Source of the DNA: Piscirickettsiaceae bacterium
Lineage (GTDB): Bacteria; Pseudomonadota; Gammaproteobacteria; Methylococcales; Cycloclasticaceae
Reading direction: 5' to 3'
DNA: 12,593 bases
Assembly: GCA_002401365.1 (NCBI GenBank)
Contig: NVSW01000069.1
Span: 1-12,593 of the forward strand
Below are positions 1 through 6,532 of the stretch, one piece after another. The notes under the pieces are model-generated. The model did no database searches, was not told the origin of the DNA, and saw only the letters and a program-made list of their open reading frames with translations. Positions within the stretch are counted from its first letter, which is position 1, and each line of letters starts with the position of its first letter. The translations under genes were made by a program, and so were the position numbers.

Positions 1-2
1 CC

Positions 3-224
3 GATTTCCAGCAAATCACGGAACCCCTCGGTAACCAGCAAGGCTACTTTGCCGCCACGGCGCTGGCTGAAATTGTGGGCTGCTGGCTGCCTTATGTGTG
101 GCTGCGCCAGCAAGGCTCACCTTGGCTGCTGCTGCCGGCGGTGGCGAGCTTGGCGCTGTTTGCCTGGCTGCTCACGCTGCACCCGACCGCCAGCGGCCGC
201 CACAATAAACGCACTGGCTGTTGA
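3..224 (+). pseudogene. YnfA (UPF0060) family membrane protein, fragment cut at both ends
   Basis: The frame is open from the left edge to TGA at 222-224. From about position 42 it reads like the YnfA/UPF0060 family of small inner-membrane proteins of unknown role (usually about 108 residues and four helices): GYFAATALAEIVGCWLP, then WLLLPAVASLALFAWLLTLHP, then TASGR. The match ends at 200. The last seven residues (HNKRTGC) are antisense trpD sequence and not native, so the C-terminal half is missing. No start codon is visible in frame and residues before GYF do not look like a normal YnfA start. GC content of 1-200 is about 65%, against about 45% for the next 60 bases, so this piece has a different origin from the rest of the window. 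The family call is from recognition of the conserved segment; the truncation is seen directly. Confidence 0.7.
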
Positions 225-500
225 AACGTTGAATAAATCGGAACCATCACCGCCCGTTCCGCAGGTATCAACCAAATGCTCGGCCGTTACCTCAACCTTA
301 TTGGCCAACTCTCGCATAACAATCGCCGCACCTTCTATTTCGTCAAGCGACTCACTTTTCATTCTTAATGCCACTAAAAAGCCACCAATTTGTGCATCGG
401 TCACCTCACCTTGCATAATTTGGCGCATCACACTCGTCATTTGCTCCGTTGCTAAATCTTGGTGGTTTATTGCAGCGTCGAGAGCTTGTTTAATATCCAT
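117..500 (-). CDS. trpD: Anthranilate phosphoribosyltransferase, N-terminal fragment
   Basis: TrpD transfers phosphoribose from PRPP to anthranilate in the second step of tryptophan synthesis, in the cytoplasm. Residues 1-107 are typical: an alpha-helical N-terminal part (IKQALDAAINHQDL, IGGFLVALRMKSES), the PRPP-binding glycine loop GTGGDG at residues 81-86, then LFNVSTASAFIVAAAGG. The family continues with AKHGNR and needs about 340 residues, but here the frame runs after residue 107 into antisense ynfA sequence and stops at residue 127. The final 20 or so residues are not native. The start ATG lies 2 bases past the trpG stop, with a Shine-Dalgarno-like AAGGCG inside the end of trpG, so the gene is translationally linked to trpG. 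As written the product would be inactive. The gene is probably intact in the real genome if the join is an artefact. Confidence 0.9.
   Translation of the reverse strand: MDIKQALDAAINHQDLATEQMTSVMRQIMQGEVTDAQIGGFLVALRMKSESLDEIEGAAIVMRELANKVEVTAEHLVDTCGTGGDGSDLFNVSTASAFIVAAAGGRVQREQPGKQRQARHRRQQQPR
180..200. other. Chimeric junction at a NotI palindrome between ynfA and trpD fragments
   Basis: Reading rightward, YnfA homology continues through the ASGR codons ending at 200. Reading leftward on the minus strand, TrpD homology (VAAAGGRV) continues to 180. Thus about 21 bases are compatible with both genes, and they include GCGGCCGC at 193-200. On each side the native protein sequence stops abruptly and composition changes sharply. 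A short shared word at the breakpoint fits a graph-assembly misjoin, a NotI ligation chimera or microhomology recombination. The sequence alone cannot separate these. Confidence 0.65.
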
Positions 501-502
501 CT

Positions 503-1096
503 TTACGCCTTATCTAAAAAGTTTTTTAACAAATCGTGTCCGTGCTCGGTCAAGATAGACTCGGGGTGAAACTGCACGCCCTCGACATCTAATTCTTTGT
601 GACGCAAGCCCATTATTTCATCCATTTCACCTGTTTCTGTTTCTGTCCATGCGGTTATTTCTAAACAATCGGGCAATGACTCTTTCTCGACCACCAATGA
701 ATGATAGCGAGTCGCCGTGTACGGATTGGTTAAGCCATCGAATACACCTGTATTGGTGTGGTGAATAAGCGATGTTTTACCGTGCATAATTTGCTTTGCG
801 TGAATAATCTTACCGCCAAATGCTTGGCCAATACTTTGATGCCCTAAACAAACGCCTAACAGAGGTGTATTACCCGCTGCACGATGGATTAACTGCAAAG
901 AAATACCCGCTTTATCAGGTGCGCCTGGGCCTGGCGAAATAACTAACCTATCTGGCTGCATCGCCATAACGTCATCAACGGTCACTTGGTCATTACGCAA
1001 TACGCTAACATTTGCGCCTAACTCCGCGAAATACTGTACCAAGTTGTAGGTAAATGAGTCGTAATTGTCAATCATCACTAATTTACAAGCACTCAT
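503..1096 (-). CDS. trpG: Anthranilate synthase glutamine amidotransferase subunit
   Basis: This is the class I glutamine amidotransferase that supplies ammonia from glutamine to TrpE for anthranilate synthesis. Its 197 residues are full length for the stand-alone subunit. Visible motifs are IDNYDSFTYNLVQYF near the N terminus, the oxyanion-loop segment SPGPGAP (54-60), the nucleophile elbow GVCLGHQ with Cys83, and the His-Glu pair in VQFHPES (His177, Glu179), so the catalytic triad is complete. The ATG overlaps the trpE stop as ATGA, and an AAGGCGG ribosome-binding site lies just upstream within trpE. Both suggest coupled translation giving equal subunit amounts. A closely related role is in 4-amino-4-deoxychorismate synthase (PabA), and such subunits can be shared between the two pathways. 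The position between trpE and trpD supports TrpG. Confidence 0.96.
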   Translation of the reverse strand: MSACKLVMIDNYDSFTYNLVQYFAELGANVSVLRNDQVTVDDVMAMQPDRLVISPGPGAPDKAGISLQLIHRAAGNTPLLGVCLGHQSIGQAFGGKIIHAKQIMHGKTSLIHHTNTGVFDGLTNPYTATRYHSLVVEKESLPDCLEITAWTETETGEMDEIMGLRHKELDVEGVQFHPESILTEHGHDLLKNFLDKA

Positions 1097-2571
1097 AATT
1101 CACCGCCTTGCGCCATTGCAACGGCTTTAAAAATGGCACGGCCTTTGTTCATCGTTTCGGCCCATTCATTTTCTGGAATAGAATCGTGCACGATACCTGC
1201 GCCCGCTTGAATATGTAGTTGCCCATCTTTAATAATCGCAGTGCGAATAGCAATTGCGGTATCGAGGTTACCCGACCATGATATATAGCCCACCGCACCT
1301 GAATATATGCCGCGTTTAACGGGCTCTAATTGATCAATAATTTGCATCGCCCGCACCTTTGGCGCACCACTTACCGTGCCGGCTGGAAAGGTAGCCGCCA
1401 GCACATCAAGCGCATCCAAACCGGGTTTAAGCTGACCATTAACATTGGACACAATATGCATAACATGCGAATAACGTTCAATAATCATTTTATCCGTTAA
1501 CATTACTGTGCCCGTTTGTGACACACGACCTGCGTCATTGCGGCCCAAATCAATCAACATTAAGTGTTCTGCACACTCTTTAGGATCAGCCAACAGCTCT
1601 TTTTCCAACGCTAGGTCTTCTTCGCGAGTTTGCCCCCGTGGGCGAGTGCCTGCAATAGGTCGCACAGTCACTTCATTATCTTCTAGCCGCGTCAGAATCT
1701 CCGGTGATGAGCCCACCACGTGGGTATCACCTAAATTTATGTGATACATATAGGGTGACGGGTTCAAACAACGCAGGGCGCGGTATAAGTCTATGGACGC
1801 CGCTTTATACGGAATTGTCATGCGTTGAGACAACACCACCTGCATAACATCACCCTCAACAATATACTCTTTCACTTTTTTTACTGCCTGCTGAAAACCT
1901 TCTTGAGTAAAGCCTGATTTGAAATCACTTTCTTTACTCGTTTTTTGCCCCATCGTACCAAAGCTATTGCGCACCTTGGCATTTGCTAATTTTTCCTCAA
2001 GACGTTGTAGATGTTTCAAACCGTCTTCATACGCATTCGGCTCGGCAGGGTCAACATGAGTAATAATCATTAATTTATGGCTCACGTTATCGAATACCAA
2101 TACGTCCTTAGACACCATTAATACAATATCTGGCGAGCCAATTGGATCGGGTTTTTTGACGCTCGCCACGCTGGGTTCAATATAGTGGATAATTTCATAA
2201 CCAAAATAACCCACCAAACCGCCGGTAAATAGCGGTAGGCCCTCTACTTTTGGCGTTTTAAACGTCGCGGCATAATCTCGAATCCATTGCAAAGGCGAGT
2301 CGCTTACTAGCTGCTCGATGATATTGCCGTTTTTCCGCAACACAATATCGTTGCCTGTCACGTTAATAACTGATTCACTTGGCAGGCCGATAATAGAATA
2401 TCGGCCCCATTTCTCACCACCCTCGACAGATTCAAACAAATAGCTATATGGGCCATCTGCCAACTTCATATAGGCACTGAGTGGGGTTTCTAAATCGGCC
2501 AAAATCGTTCGCATCAGGGGAATTTGATTAAACCCTTGGGCTGCGTATTCTTGGAATTGCGTTGGTGTCAT
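1093..2571 (-). CDS. trpE: Anthranilate synthase component I
   Basis: TrpE converts chorismate and ammonia to anthranilate and pyruvate, the committed and feedback-inhibited step of tryptophan synthesis. The 492 residues match the usual length. The N-terminal domain carries the tryptophan-binding signature around residues 43-59 (YLFESVEGGEKWGRYS; LFES in place of the commoner LLES), so inhibition by tryptophan is expected. The chorismate-binding domain has AGTRPRG (307-313), EHLMLIDLGRND (335-346), FPAGTVSGAPK (395-405) and AGAGIVHDSIPE (456-467). The FPAGTVSGAPK and LGRND signatures fit TrpE, and TrpG follows directly. Only a weak ribosome-binding site (GTGAG) precedes the ATG. The 168-base leader upstream contains a Trp-codon-rich reading frame, described separately. 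The upstream neighbours rpe and gph on the same strand are a known arrangement in pseudomonads. Confidence 0.97.
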   Translation of the reverse strand: MTPTQFQEYAAQGFNQIPLMRTILADLETPLSAYMKLADGPYSYLFESVEGGEKWGRYSIIGLPSESVINVTGNDIVLRKNGNIIEQLVSDSPLQWIRDYAATFKTPKVEGLPLFTGGLVGYFGYEIIHYIEPSVASVKKPDPIGSPDIVLMVSKDVLVFDNVSHKLMIITHVDPAEPNAYEDGLKHLQRLEEKLANAKVRNSFGTMGQKTSKESDFKSGFTQEGFQQAVKKVKEYIVEGDVMQVVLSQRMTIPYKAASIDLYRALRCLNPSPYMYHINLGDTHVVGSSPEILTRLEDNEVTVRPIAGTRPRGQTREEDLALEKELLADPKECAEHLMLIDLGRNDAGRVSQTGTVMLTDKMIIERYSHVMHIVSNVNGQLKPGLDALDVLAATFPAGTVSGAPKVRAMQIIDQLEPVKRGIYSGAVGYISWSGNLDTAIAIRTAIIKDGQLHIQAGAGIVHDSIPENEWAETMNKGRAIFKAVAMAQGGEL

Positions 2572-2594
2572 CTGACTATCTCACTAATAATGTT

Positions 2595-2636
2595 TAGAAC
2601 GTACGTACTGATTGGTAACACACACGTAGAACGTAC
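2595..2636. repeat. Direct repeat in the trpE leader
   Basis: The plus-strand word TAGAACGTAC occurs at 2595-2604 and again at 2627-2636, with 22 bases between. It contains the palindromic core ACGT, and 2601-2608 is the palindrome GTACGTAC, so the two copies could also pair as a short stem in the trpE leader RNA. It lies between the Trp-codon run and the trpE start. It could be an operator, part of an alternative RNA structure, or chance. Confidence 0.4.
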
Positions 2637-2641
2637 TTTAT

Positions 2642-2740
2642 CTATCGCCAACACCACCATCGTTCATTTATTATAGCCGAGCCAAACAGACCTACTGTTT
2701 CAGTGAAACTTATGCCCCTTTGGTATAAAAAGTAAGTCAT
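2642..2740 (-). CDS. Candidate Trp-rich leader peptide upstream of trpE (TrpL-like, 32 aa)
   Basis: Between gph and trpE a 32-codon frame starts at an ATG overlapping the gph stop (TAATG) and ends at TAG 2642-2644. An AAAAGG ribosome-binding sequence lies about 7 bases before the ATG. The last residues are Asn-Glu-Arg-Trp-Trp-Cys-Trp-Arg: TGG codons at 2657-2659, 2654-2656 and 2648-2650. Trp is the rarest residue, so three of four codons immediately before trpE are unlikely by chance and resemble the stalling run of an attenuation leader peptide. The rest of the peptide is not recognised. No GC-rich hairpin with a U-tract follows, so a classical intrinsic attenuator is not visible. Control could instead be by Rho, or by ribosome occupancy of the trpE start. 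Translation is seen as possible; the function is inferred. Confidence 0.5.
   Translation of the reverse strand: MTYFLYQRGISFTETVGLFGSAIINERWWCWR
2670..2675 (-). promoter_or_regulatory. Consensus -10 box (TATAAT) upstream of trpE
   Basis: The minus strand reads TATAAT exactly here, about 100 bases before the trpE ATG. At 17 bases upstream only a poor -35 (ACAGTA) is found, and there is no TG extension. Initiation would fall near 2663-2664, inside the leader frame and just before its Trp codons. RNA from this site would therefore lack the leader ATG at 2740, so either this box or the long leader frame may be the relevant element, not obviously both. It is a plausible internal trp promoter. Confidence 0.35.
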
Positions 2741-3432
2741 TACGCTGCCTTTTGCAGAAATTCGTTCAACTGAGAGAAGCGGCTTATCACCGCGTCTGCG
2801 CCCATTGTATAGATATCATGCTCTCCCGCATATCCATAATCGACACAAACCGATTTAAAGCCTGCCGATATCGCCGCTTGAATATCATTTATTGAATCAC
2901 CCACCATCAGTGACGCCTCAGGCTCAACATTAAAGTGTTCCGCCACCTTTAACAATGGCATAGGGTGCGGCTTTTTTTCAGCAAAGGTATCACCACAGGC
3001 GACGTATTCAAAAAATTCAGCCACGCCCAATTGTTCCAACAACGGCGCGGTAAATTGCGATGGTTTATTGGTCACACAAGCTAAGGAAACGCCCGATTTC
3101 TTCAATGCTTGCAAGGTTTCTTTCACCCCTGCATACAATACACTGTCTATACATAAGTGCTCTGCATAGTATTTTAAAAACGAAGGGTAGACTTTCTCAA
3201 ATAGCTCTACAGATACGTCACCTTTTATGTCGCCTGCCAACGCACGCTTAATTAACACTTGGGCGCCATTTCCTATCCAGCTGCGCACTTGGTCTTGATG
3301 ATGTTCTGGCAACCGCAAGTCCGATAGCGTTGCATTCACCGCATTCGCTAAATCTGGCGCGCTATCAACTAAAGTACCATCTAAATCAAAGGCGATAAGT
3401 TTAGGCACCCCGTGTTTAAGCAGCTGTTTCAT
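2740..3432 (-). CDS. gph: Phosphoglycolate phosphatase, HAD superfamily
   Basis: Gph hydrolyses 2-phosphoglycolate, which arises from DNA 3'-end repair and other oxidative damage, to glycolate and phosphate. It is a cytoplasmic Mg-dependent HAD phosphatase. The 230 residues contain motif I FDLDGTLVDS with nucleophile Asp16 and acid/base Asp18, a helical cap domain at about 22-95, motif II CVTNKP (Thr121), motif III KKPHP (Lys153/154) and motif IV GDSINDIQAA (Asp179, Asp183). All catalytic residues are present. The ATG overlaps the rpe stop as ATGA. The stop codon overlaps the start of the Trp-rich leader frame as TAATG. Other HAD phosphatases of this subfamily have similar motifs, but linkage to rpe is characteristic of Gph. 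Confidence 0.93.
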   Translation of the reverse strand: MKQLLKHGVPKLIAFDLDGTLVDSAPDLANAVNATLSDLRLPEHHQDQVRSWIGNGAQVLIKRALAGDIKGDVSVELFEKVYPSFLKYYAEHLCIDSVLYAGVKETLQALKKSGVSLACVTNKPSQFTAPLLEQLGVAEFFEYVACGDTFAEKKPHPMPLLKVAEHFNVEPEASLMVGDSINDIQAAISAGFKSVCVDYGYAGEHDIYTMGADAVISRFSQLNEFLQKAA

Positions 3433-4103
3433 CCAGCAAAATGAGCGATTTTCTCGCGCATGTCACTAATGGTTTTTGCGTAATCGCCAGCATTAAAAAT
3501 GGCCGATCCAGCTACAAACATGTCTGCACCCGCTGCGGCAATTTCACCAATATTGTCAACGTTAACGCCACCATCAACTTCTAGGCGAATGTCAAACCCA
3601 CTATCATCAATGCGCTGACGAGCCTGACGAAGCTTGTCTAATGTGGCAGGAATAAAACTCTGTCCACCAAACCCTGGGTTTACCGACATCAACAAAATAA
3701 CATCCACTTTATCCATCACATAATCTAAATAACGCAGCGACGTCGCAGGATTAAACACCAACCCTGATTGACAACCCAGCTCTCTAATCAAACCGAGGCT
3801 ACGATCGATATGCTCCGAGGCTTCAGGGTGAAAAGTAATAATGCTCGCACCCGCTTTTACAAAATCTGGGATGATTCGGTCCACCGGTTTCACCATTAAA
3901 TGAACATCAATGGGCGCAGTAACACCGTGCTTACGTAAGGCTTCGCACACTAAAGGGCCTATCGTTAAATTAGGTACGTAATGATTATCCATTACATCAA
4001 AGTGGACAACGTCAGCCCCTGCGGCCAGCACGTTATCTACTTCTTCGCCCAAGCGAGCAAAATCAGCCGAGAGTATAGAGGGGGCAATCAATGGTGTTTT
4101 CAT
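3429..4103 (-). CDS. rpe: Ribulose-phosphate 3-epimerase
   Basis: Rpe interconverts D-ribulose 5-phosphate and D-xylulose 5-phosphate in the pentose phosphate pathway. It is a metal-dependent TIM barrel in the cytoplasm. Family landmarks appear in order: IAPSILSADFARLGEEV, VVHFDVMDNHYVPNLTIGP (metal-binding His and catalytic Asp), DVHLMV, ITFHPEA, LLMSVNPGFGGQSFI, LEVDGGVN and FVAGSAIF. I chose the ATG at 4101-4103 (MKTPLIAPSIL, 224 residues) because family members begin just before IAPSILSADF. A start at 4121 would add six residues (MFYDND). Neither start has a clear ribosome-binding site. However, a 14-codon frame with a good AGGTGA site ends 4 bases before the 4103 ATG, which could deliver ribosomes by reinitiation. 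The stop overlaps the gph start. Confidence 0.95.
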   Translation of the reverse strand: MKTPLIAPSILSADFARLGEEVDNVLAAGADVVHFDVMDNHYVPNLTIGPLVCEALRKHGVTAPIDVHLMVKPVDRIIPDFVKAGASIITFHPEASEHIDRSLGLIRELGCQSGLVFNPATSLRYLDYVMDKVDVILLMSVNPGFGGQSFIPATLDKLRQARQRIDDSGFDIRLEVDGGVNVDNIGEIAAAGADMFVAGSAIFNAGDYAKTISDMREKIAHFAG

Positions 4104-4107
4104 ATCG

Positions 4108-4152
4108 TTATCGTAAAACATTGAAAGATAGGAAGATTAACCGAATTTGCAT
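4108..4152 (-). CDS. Candidate 14-codon mini-cistron preceding rpe
   Basis: A minus-strand ATG at 4150-4152 opens the peptide MQIRLIFLSFNVLR, ending at TAA 4108-4110. AGGTGA lies six bases before the ATG, a better ribosome-binding site than that of rpe. The stop is followed after four bases by the preferred rpe ATG, an arrangement suited to termination-reinitiation. The peptide is hydrophobic and not recognised. It could be a coupling device or simply a chance frame; short frames of this length are common. Confidence 0.3.
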   Translation of the reverse strand: MQIRLIFLSFNVLR

Positions 4153-4172
4153 TTTTTTTCACCTGAATACCG

Positions 4173-4400
4173 TTATCTGAGCCGTTTGATGGACAAAAAA
4201 CGATTTTCTTGGCTAATTTTCATTTCAAAAACACCACGAATACCATCATGGGTTAAAAATTGGCGTATTTTTTCAGCCGCAAATTCAATCCGCCTACCGT
4301 CCATAGCAATCGTTGAAATTTTTTTAGCATGCCCCTTATAAACAGCTAAAAACTGATCCGACGAAATGTCTAAGCTAAATCTTATCTGTTGCATCGTCAT
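4173..4400 (-). CDS. DUF2835 family small protein
   Basis: The 75-residue product resembles the small uncharacterised DUF2835 family of gammaproteobacteria: an N-terminal strand with LDISSDQFLAVYKG, then KKISTIAMDGRRIEFAAEKIRQFLTHDGIRGVFEM, ending in NRFLSIKRL. The length fits the family (about 70). It has no signal peptide or membrane segment and is probably cytoplasmic; the function is unknown. Two nearby in-frame ATGs (4398-4400 and 4392-4394) could serve as the start, and neither has a strong ribosome-binding site. It lies just upstream of rpe on the same strand, with 69 bases between, so it may be the first gene of the rpe-gph-trp transcript. It is divergent from the DUF3530 gene. The opposite-strand frame 4147-4341 is its shadow. 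Confidence 0.75.
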   Translation of the reverse strand: MTMQQIRFSLDISSDQFLAVYKGHAKKISTIAMDGRRIEFAAEKIRQFLTHDGIRGVFEMKISQENRFLSIKRLR

Positions 4401-4483
4401 ATTTACACGTTATCACTGGATTTTTTTTTGCTCTTGATGCACCATTATCAGTTCACTCTTCTTGTTTAATCAAGCCTACTGTT
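4401..4483. promoter_or_regulatory. Divergent intergenic region between the DUF2835 and DUF3530 genes
   Basis: These 83 bases must hold the 5' signals for both divergent units. They are AT-rich with a run of nine T residues (about 4421-4429). I could not identify a -35/-10 pair that meets consensus on either strand, nor a clear ribosome-binding site before the ATG at 4484. No recognised operator is visible. Confidence 0.3.
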
Positions 4484-5281
4484 ATGAATTACCGGTTAGT
4501 TTTTGCATTAACGCTTTTCGCGAGCCTAGTTTTGGCGACTAATGCTGTTGGCGCCTCTGATATGGAACGAGAAAAAACCATTTCGGATGCCATTAAAGAC
4601 AGCATTATCGTTGGCGATATAGTGGCGTTAAAAGCGGGCGATACGGAGTTTATTGGCTTACTCAACAAAGAAACAGACGTTAAGCTTAAGGGCAGCACGC
4701 TTATTTTGCACGGCATGGGCTCTAACCCAAACGCACCTCAAGTCATCCACCCATTACGCGATAACTTAGCCCAATATGGCTGGGCAACGCTTGCTATTCA
4801 GCTGCCTATTTTGCCCCACGATGCAGCCATCAATGATTACATACCGTTAATTAAAGAAAGCATGCCAAGAATTGAGGCCGCCCTTGGTTATTTAAAGCAA
4901 AACTTCGGCAACCAACCTTGCACGCTTGTTGCGCATAGTTTGGGTGCAATAATGGCGGTACAATTCATTGCCTCTAAAGAAAACGTTGCCTGTGATGCAC
5001 TTGTCCTTATAGGGTTGCCAACCTTGCCTTCAGACTCTGATGAATTAAATTCGATTGCGTTATTAAAAAAAATTAAAATACCCGTGTTCGATATATACGG
5101 CAGTCAAGACTTAGCCAGCGTTAAACAACTAGCCGCTACCAGAAAAGAAATTCTCCGGAAAAATAATACCTTAAATAGGCAGCTAGAAACCCAAGGTGCC
5201 GATCACTATTTTTCTGGCCTAGACGACTCACTCGCACTATCCATTCACAGTTGGCTAACAAGCGTTACCCAGCAGCCCTAA
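4484..5281 (+). CDS. Exported alpha/beta-hydrolase-like protein, DUF3530 family
   Basis: The 265-residue product begins with a signal peptide: NYRLVFALTLFASLVLATNAVGA, with likely cleavage after Ala24, so it is periplasmic or exported. The remainder has the alpha/beta-hydrolase pattern of DUF3530 proteins: LILHGMGSNPN (oxyanion-hole region, 73-83), the nucleophile elbow AHSLGA with Ser152, GSQD with a candidate acid at Asp209, and GADHYF with His241. The catalytic Ser-Asp-His triad therefore appears complete. The substrate is unknown. It is the first gene of a plus-strand group, 31 bases before the CopD-like gene. The start fits the signal peptide although no good ribosome-binding site precedes it. 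A lipase, esterase or acyltransferase role is possible but not shown. Confidence 0.8.
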   Translation: MNYRLVFALTLFASLVLATNAVGASDMEREKTISDAIKDSIIVGDIVALKAGDTEFIGLLNKETDVKLKGSTLILHGMGSNPNAPQVIHPLRDNLAQYGWATLAIQLPILPHDAAINDYIPLIKESMPRIEAALGYLKQNFGNQPCTLVAHSLGAIMAVQFIASKENVACDALVLIGLPTLPSDSDELNSIALLKKIKIPVFDIYGSQDLASVKQLAATRKEILRKNNTLNRQLETQGADHYFSGLDDSLALSIHSWLTSVTQQP

Positions 5282-5312
5282 TTTTTAACACCTCAAAATA
5301 TAAGGAAACACA

Positions 5313-5777
5313 ATGATACCTTTAGCCATTAGCTTACACGTTCTATCCGCCGTTATTTGGGTTGGCGGCATGTTCTTCGCGTACTTAGTCTTACGCCCTG
5401 TCGCTGCCATTCAATTTGAAGCGCCCGAACGACTCACTTTATGGTCAAACGTATTCTCAAAGTTTTTTCCTTGGGTGTGGGCTGCTTCCGTGTTACTTAT
5501 TGGCACAGGCTTTTGGCTTATTTCCGTTAAGTTTGGCGGCATGAAGAATGTTGGCGCTCATATTCATATTATGATGAGCCTTGGCATTATCATGGTGCTT
5601 CTTTTTATGCACCTATTTTTTGCACCATCACGTCGCCTAACAAAGGCCGTTGCCGCTAATAGCTGGGAAGAAGCCGGTAAAAGTTTGGCGCAAATTCGTC
5701 TCTTAATCGGTGTCAATCTAATTATTGGACTCGCTACCGTGGTGGTTGCCACCGGCGGCCGTTACCTTTTTAGCTAA
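5313..5777 (+). CDS. CopD-like four-helix membrane protein
   Basis: The 154-residue protein has four hydrophobic helices (about 3-26, 53-72, 83-105 and 126-147) and begins with the family-typical H9 followed by IWVGGMFF. Further histidines sit in or beside helices: His83 and His85 at the start of helix 3, and His100. This fits the CopD superfamily of inner-membrane proteins, some of which are linked to copper uptake or resistance; others bind haem or have unknown function. No copper genes (copA, copC, cueR) lie nearby, so a copper role is not supported by context. A good ribosome-binding site (TAAGGAAA) precedes the ATG by about 6 bases. The gene sits between the DUF3530 and DUF445 genes in one direction, probably as one operon. 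Confidence 0.75.
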   Translation: MIPLAISLHVLSAVIWVGGMFFAYLVLRPVAAIQFEAPERLTLWSNVFSKFFPWVWAASVLLIGTGFWLISVKFGGMKNVGAHIHIMMSLGIIMVLLFMHLFFAPSRRLTKAVAANSWEEAGKSLAQIRLLIGVNLIIGLATVVVATGGRYLFS

Positions 5778-5792
5778 GTATAATAAAGCCAC

Positions 5793-6530
5793 ATGAGCAC
5801 TGAAAAAAAGCCATCGCTATTCAACAAAAGTCTGCTAACAAATGTACTCGCAGCGACTATTTTGATAGCAGGGTTTTATGCGCCTAACTATGGCGAGCAT
5901 ATTAAGGCTGTGGGAATATTTGCCCTATCAGGCGCTATAACAAACTGGATTGCGATCCATATGCTGTTTGAAAAAGTACCTTTATTGTACGGCTCAGGTG
6001 TTATTCCTAGCCACTTTGAAGAATTCAAGCGAGGCATACAAGATTTGATCATGAATCAATTCTTTACCCAGGAAAACATCGAACGATTTCTCAAGCGCGA
6101 AGAAGACTCGGCCCAGCAACTGTTCAATATTGACCCATTACTGGACAAGCTAGACTACGACAGTATGTTCCAGAGCCTTGTTGATGTTGTTACTGAATCA
6201 TCATTTGGCAGCATGCTGGCAATGGTTGGAGGTACCGAAGCACTGCTTCCGTTGAAAGAGCCTTTTTCAAAAAAAATACGTTTGACGCTTGCTGAAATGG
6301 CCACCAGCGATGCTTTTACAGAAGCGCTTCACGAAGGCATAAATGCACATCAAATCTCTGATGACTTGGTCAAGGATATAGACGCTATTGTTGAAAAACG
6401 ACTTGATGAATTGACCCCCGAGATGGTGAAACAAATTATTCAACGAATGATTAAAGAACACCTTGGCTGGCTGGTTGTTTGGGGCGGCGTATTTGGTGGT
6501 TTAATTGGACTAGCCTTTAGTTTGCTATAA
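5793..6530 (+). CDS. DUF445 family membrane protein
   Basis: The 245-residue product carries the DUF445 hallmark GAITNWIAIHMLF at 47-59. A hydrophobic N-terminal region (about 14-58, two short helices) is followed by a long polar, helix-rich middle part (about 60-223) and a C-terminal membrane helix (224-245, WLVVWGGVFGGLIGLAFSLL). The middle is likely cytoplasmic or periplasmic between two anchors. Function is unknown; YheB-like relatives are described only as membrane proteins. It starts 15 bases after the CopD-like gene with a weak ribosome-binding site and ends 2 bases before yjbQ, so close co-expression is expected. It is shorter than the large two-domain DUF445 proteins of about 400 residues. 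Confidence 0.8.
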   Translation: MSTEKKPSLFNKSLLTNVLAATILIAGFYAPNYGEHIKAVGIFALSGAITNWIAIHMLFEKVPLLYGSGVIPSHFEEFKRGIQDLIMNQFFTQENIERFLKREEDSAQQLFNIDPLLDKLDYDSMFQSLVDVVTESSFGSMLAMVGGTEALLPLKEPFSKKIRLTLAEMATSDAFTEALHEGINAHQISDDLVKDIDAIVEKRLDELTPEMVKQIIQRMIKEHLGWLVVWGGVFGGLIGLAFSLL

Positions 6531-6532
6531 AG

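Noticed and set aside
49..558. 169-residue plus-strand frame across the ynfA-trpD-trpG region
   Set aside because: It is out of phase with the YnfA frame, runs antisense to trpD and trpG, is Cys/Arg/Ser rich and resembles no protein; it is a shadow spanning a chimeric join.
1508..1744. 78-residue plus-strand frame inside trpE
   Set aside because: It lies antisense to the well-conserved chorismate-binding domain of TrpE with no independent signals.
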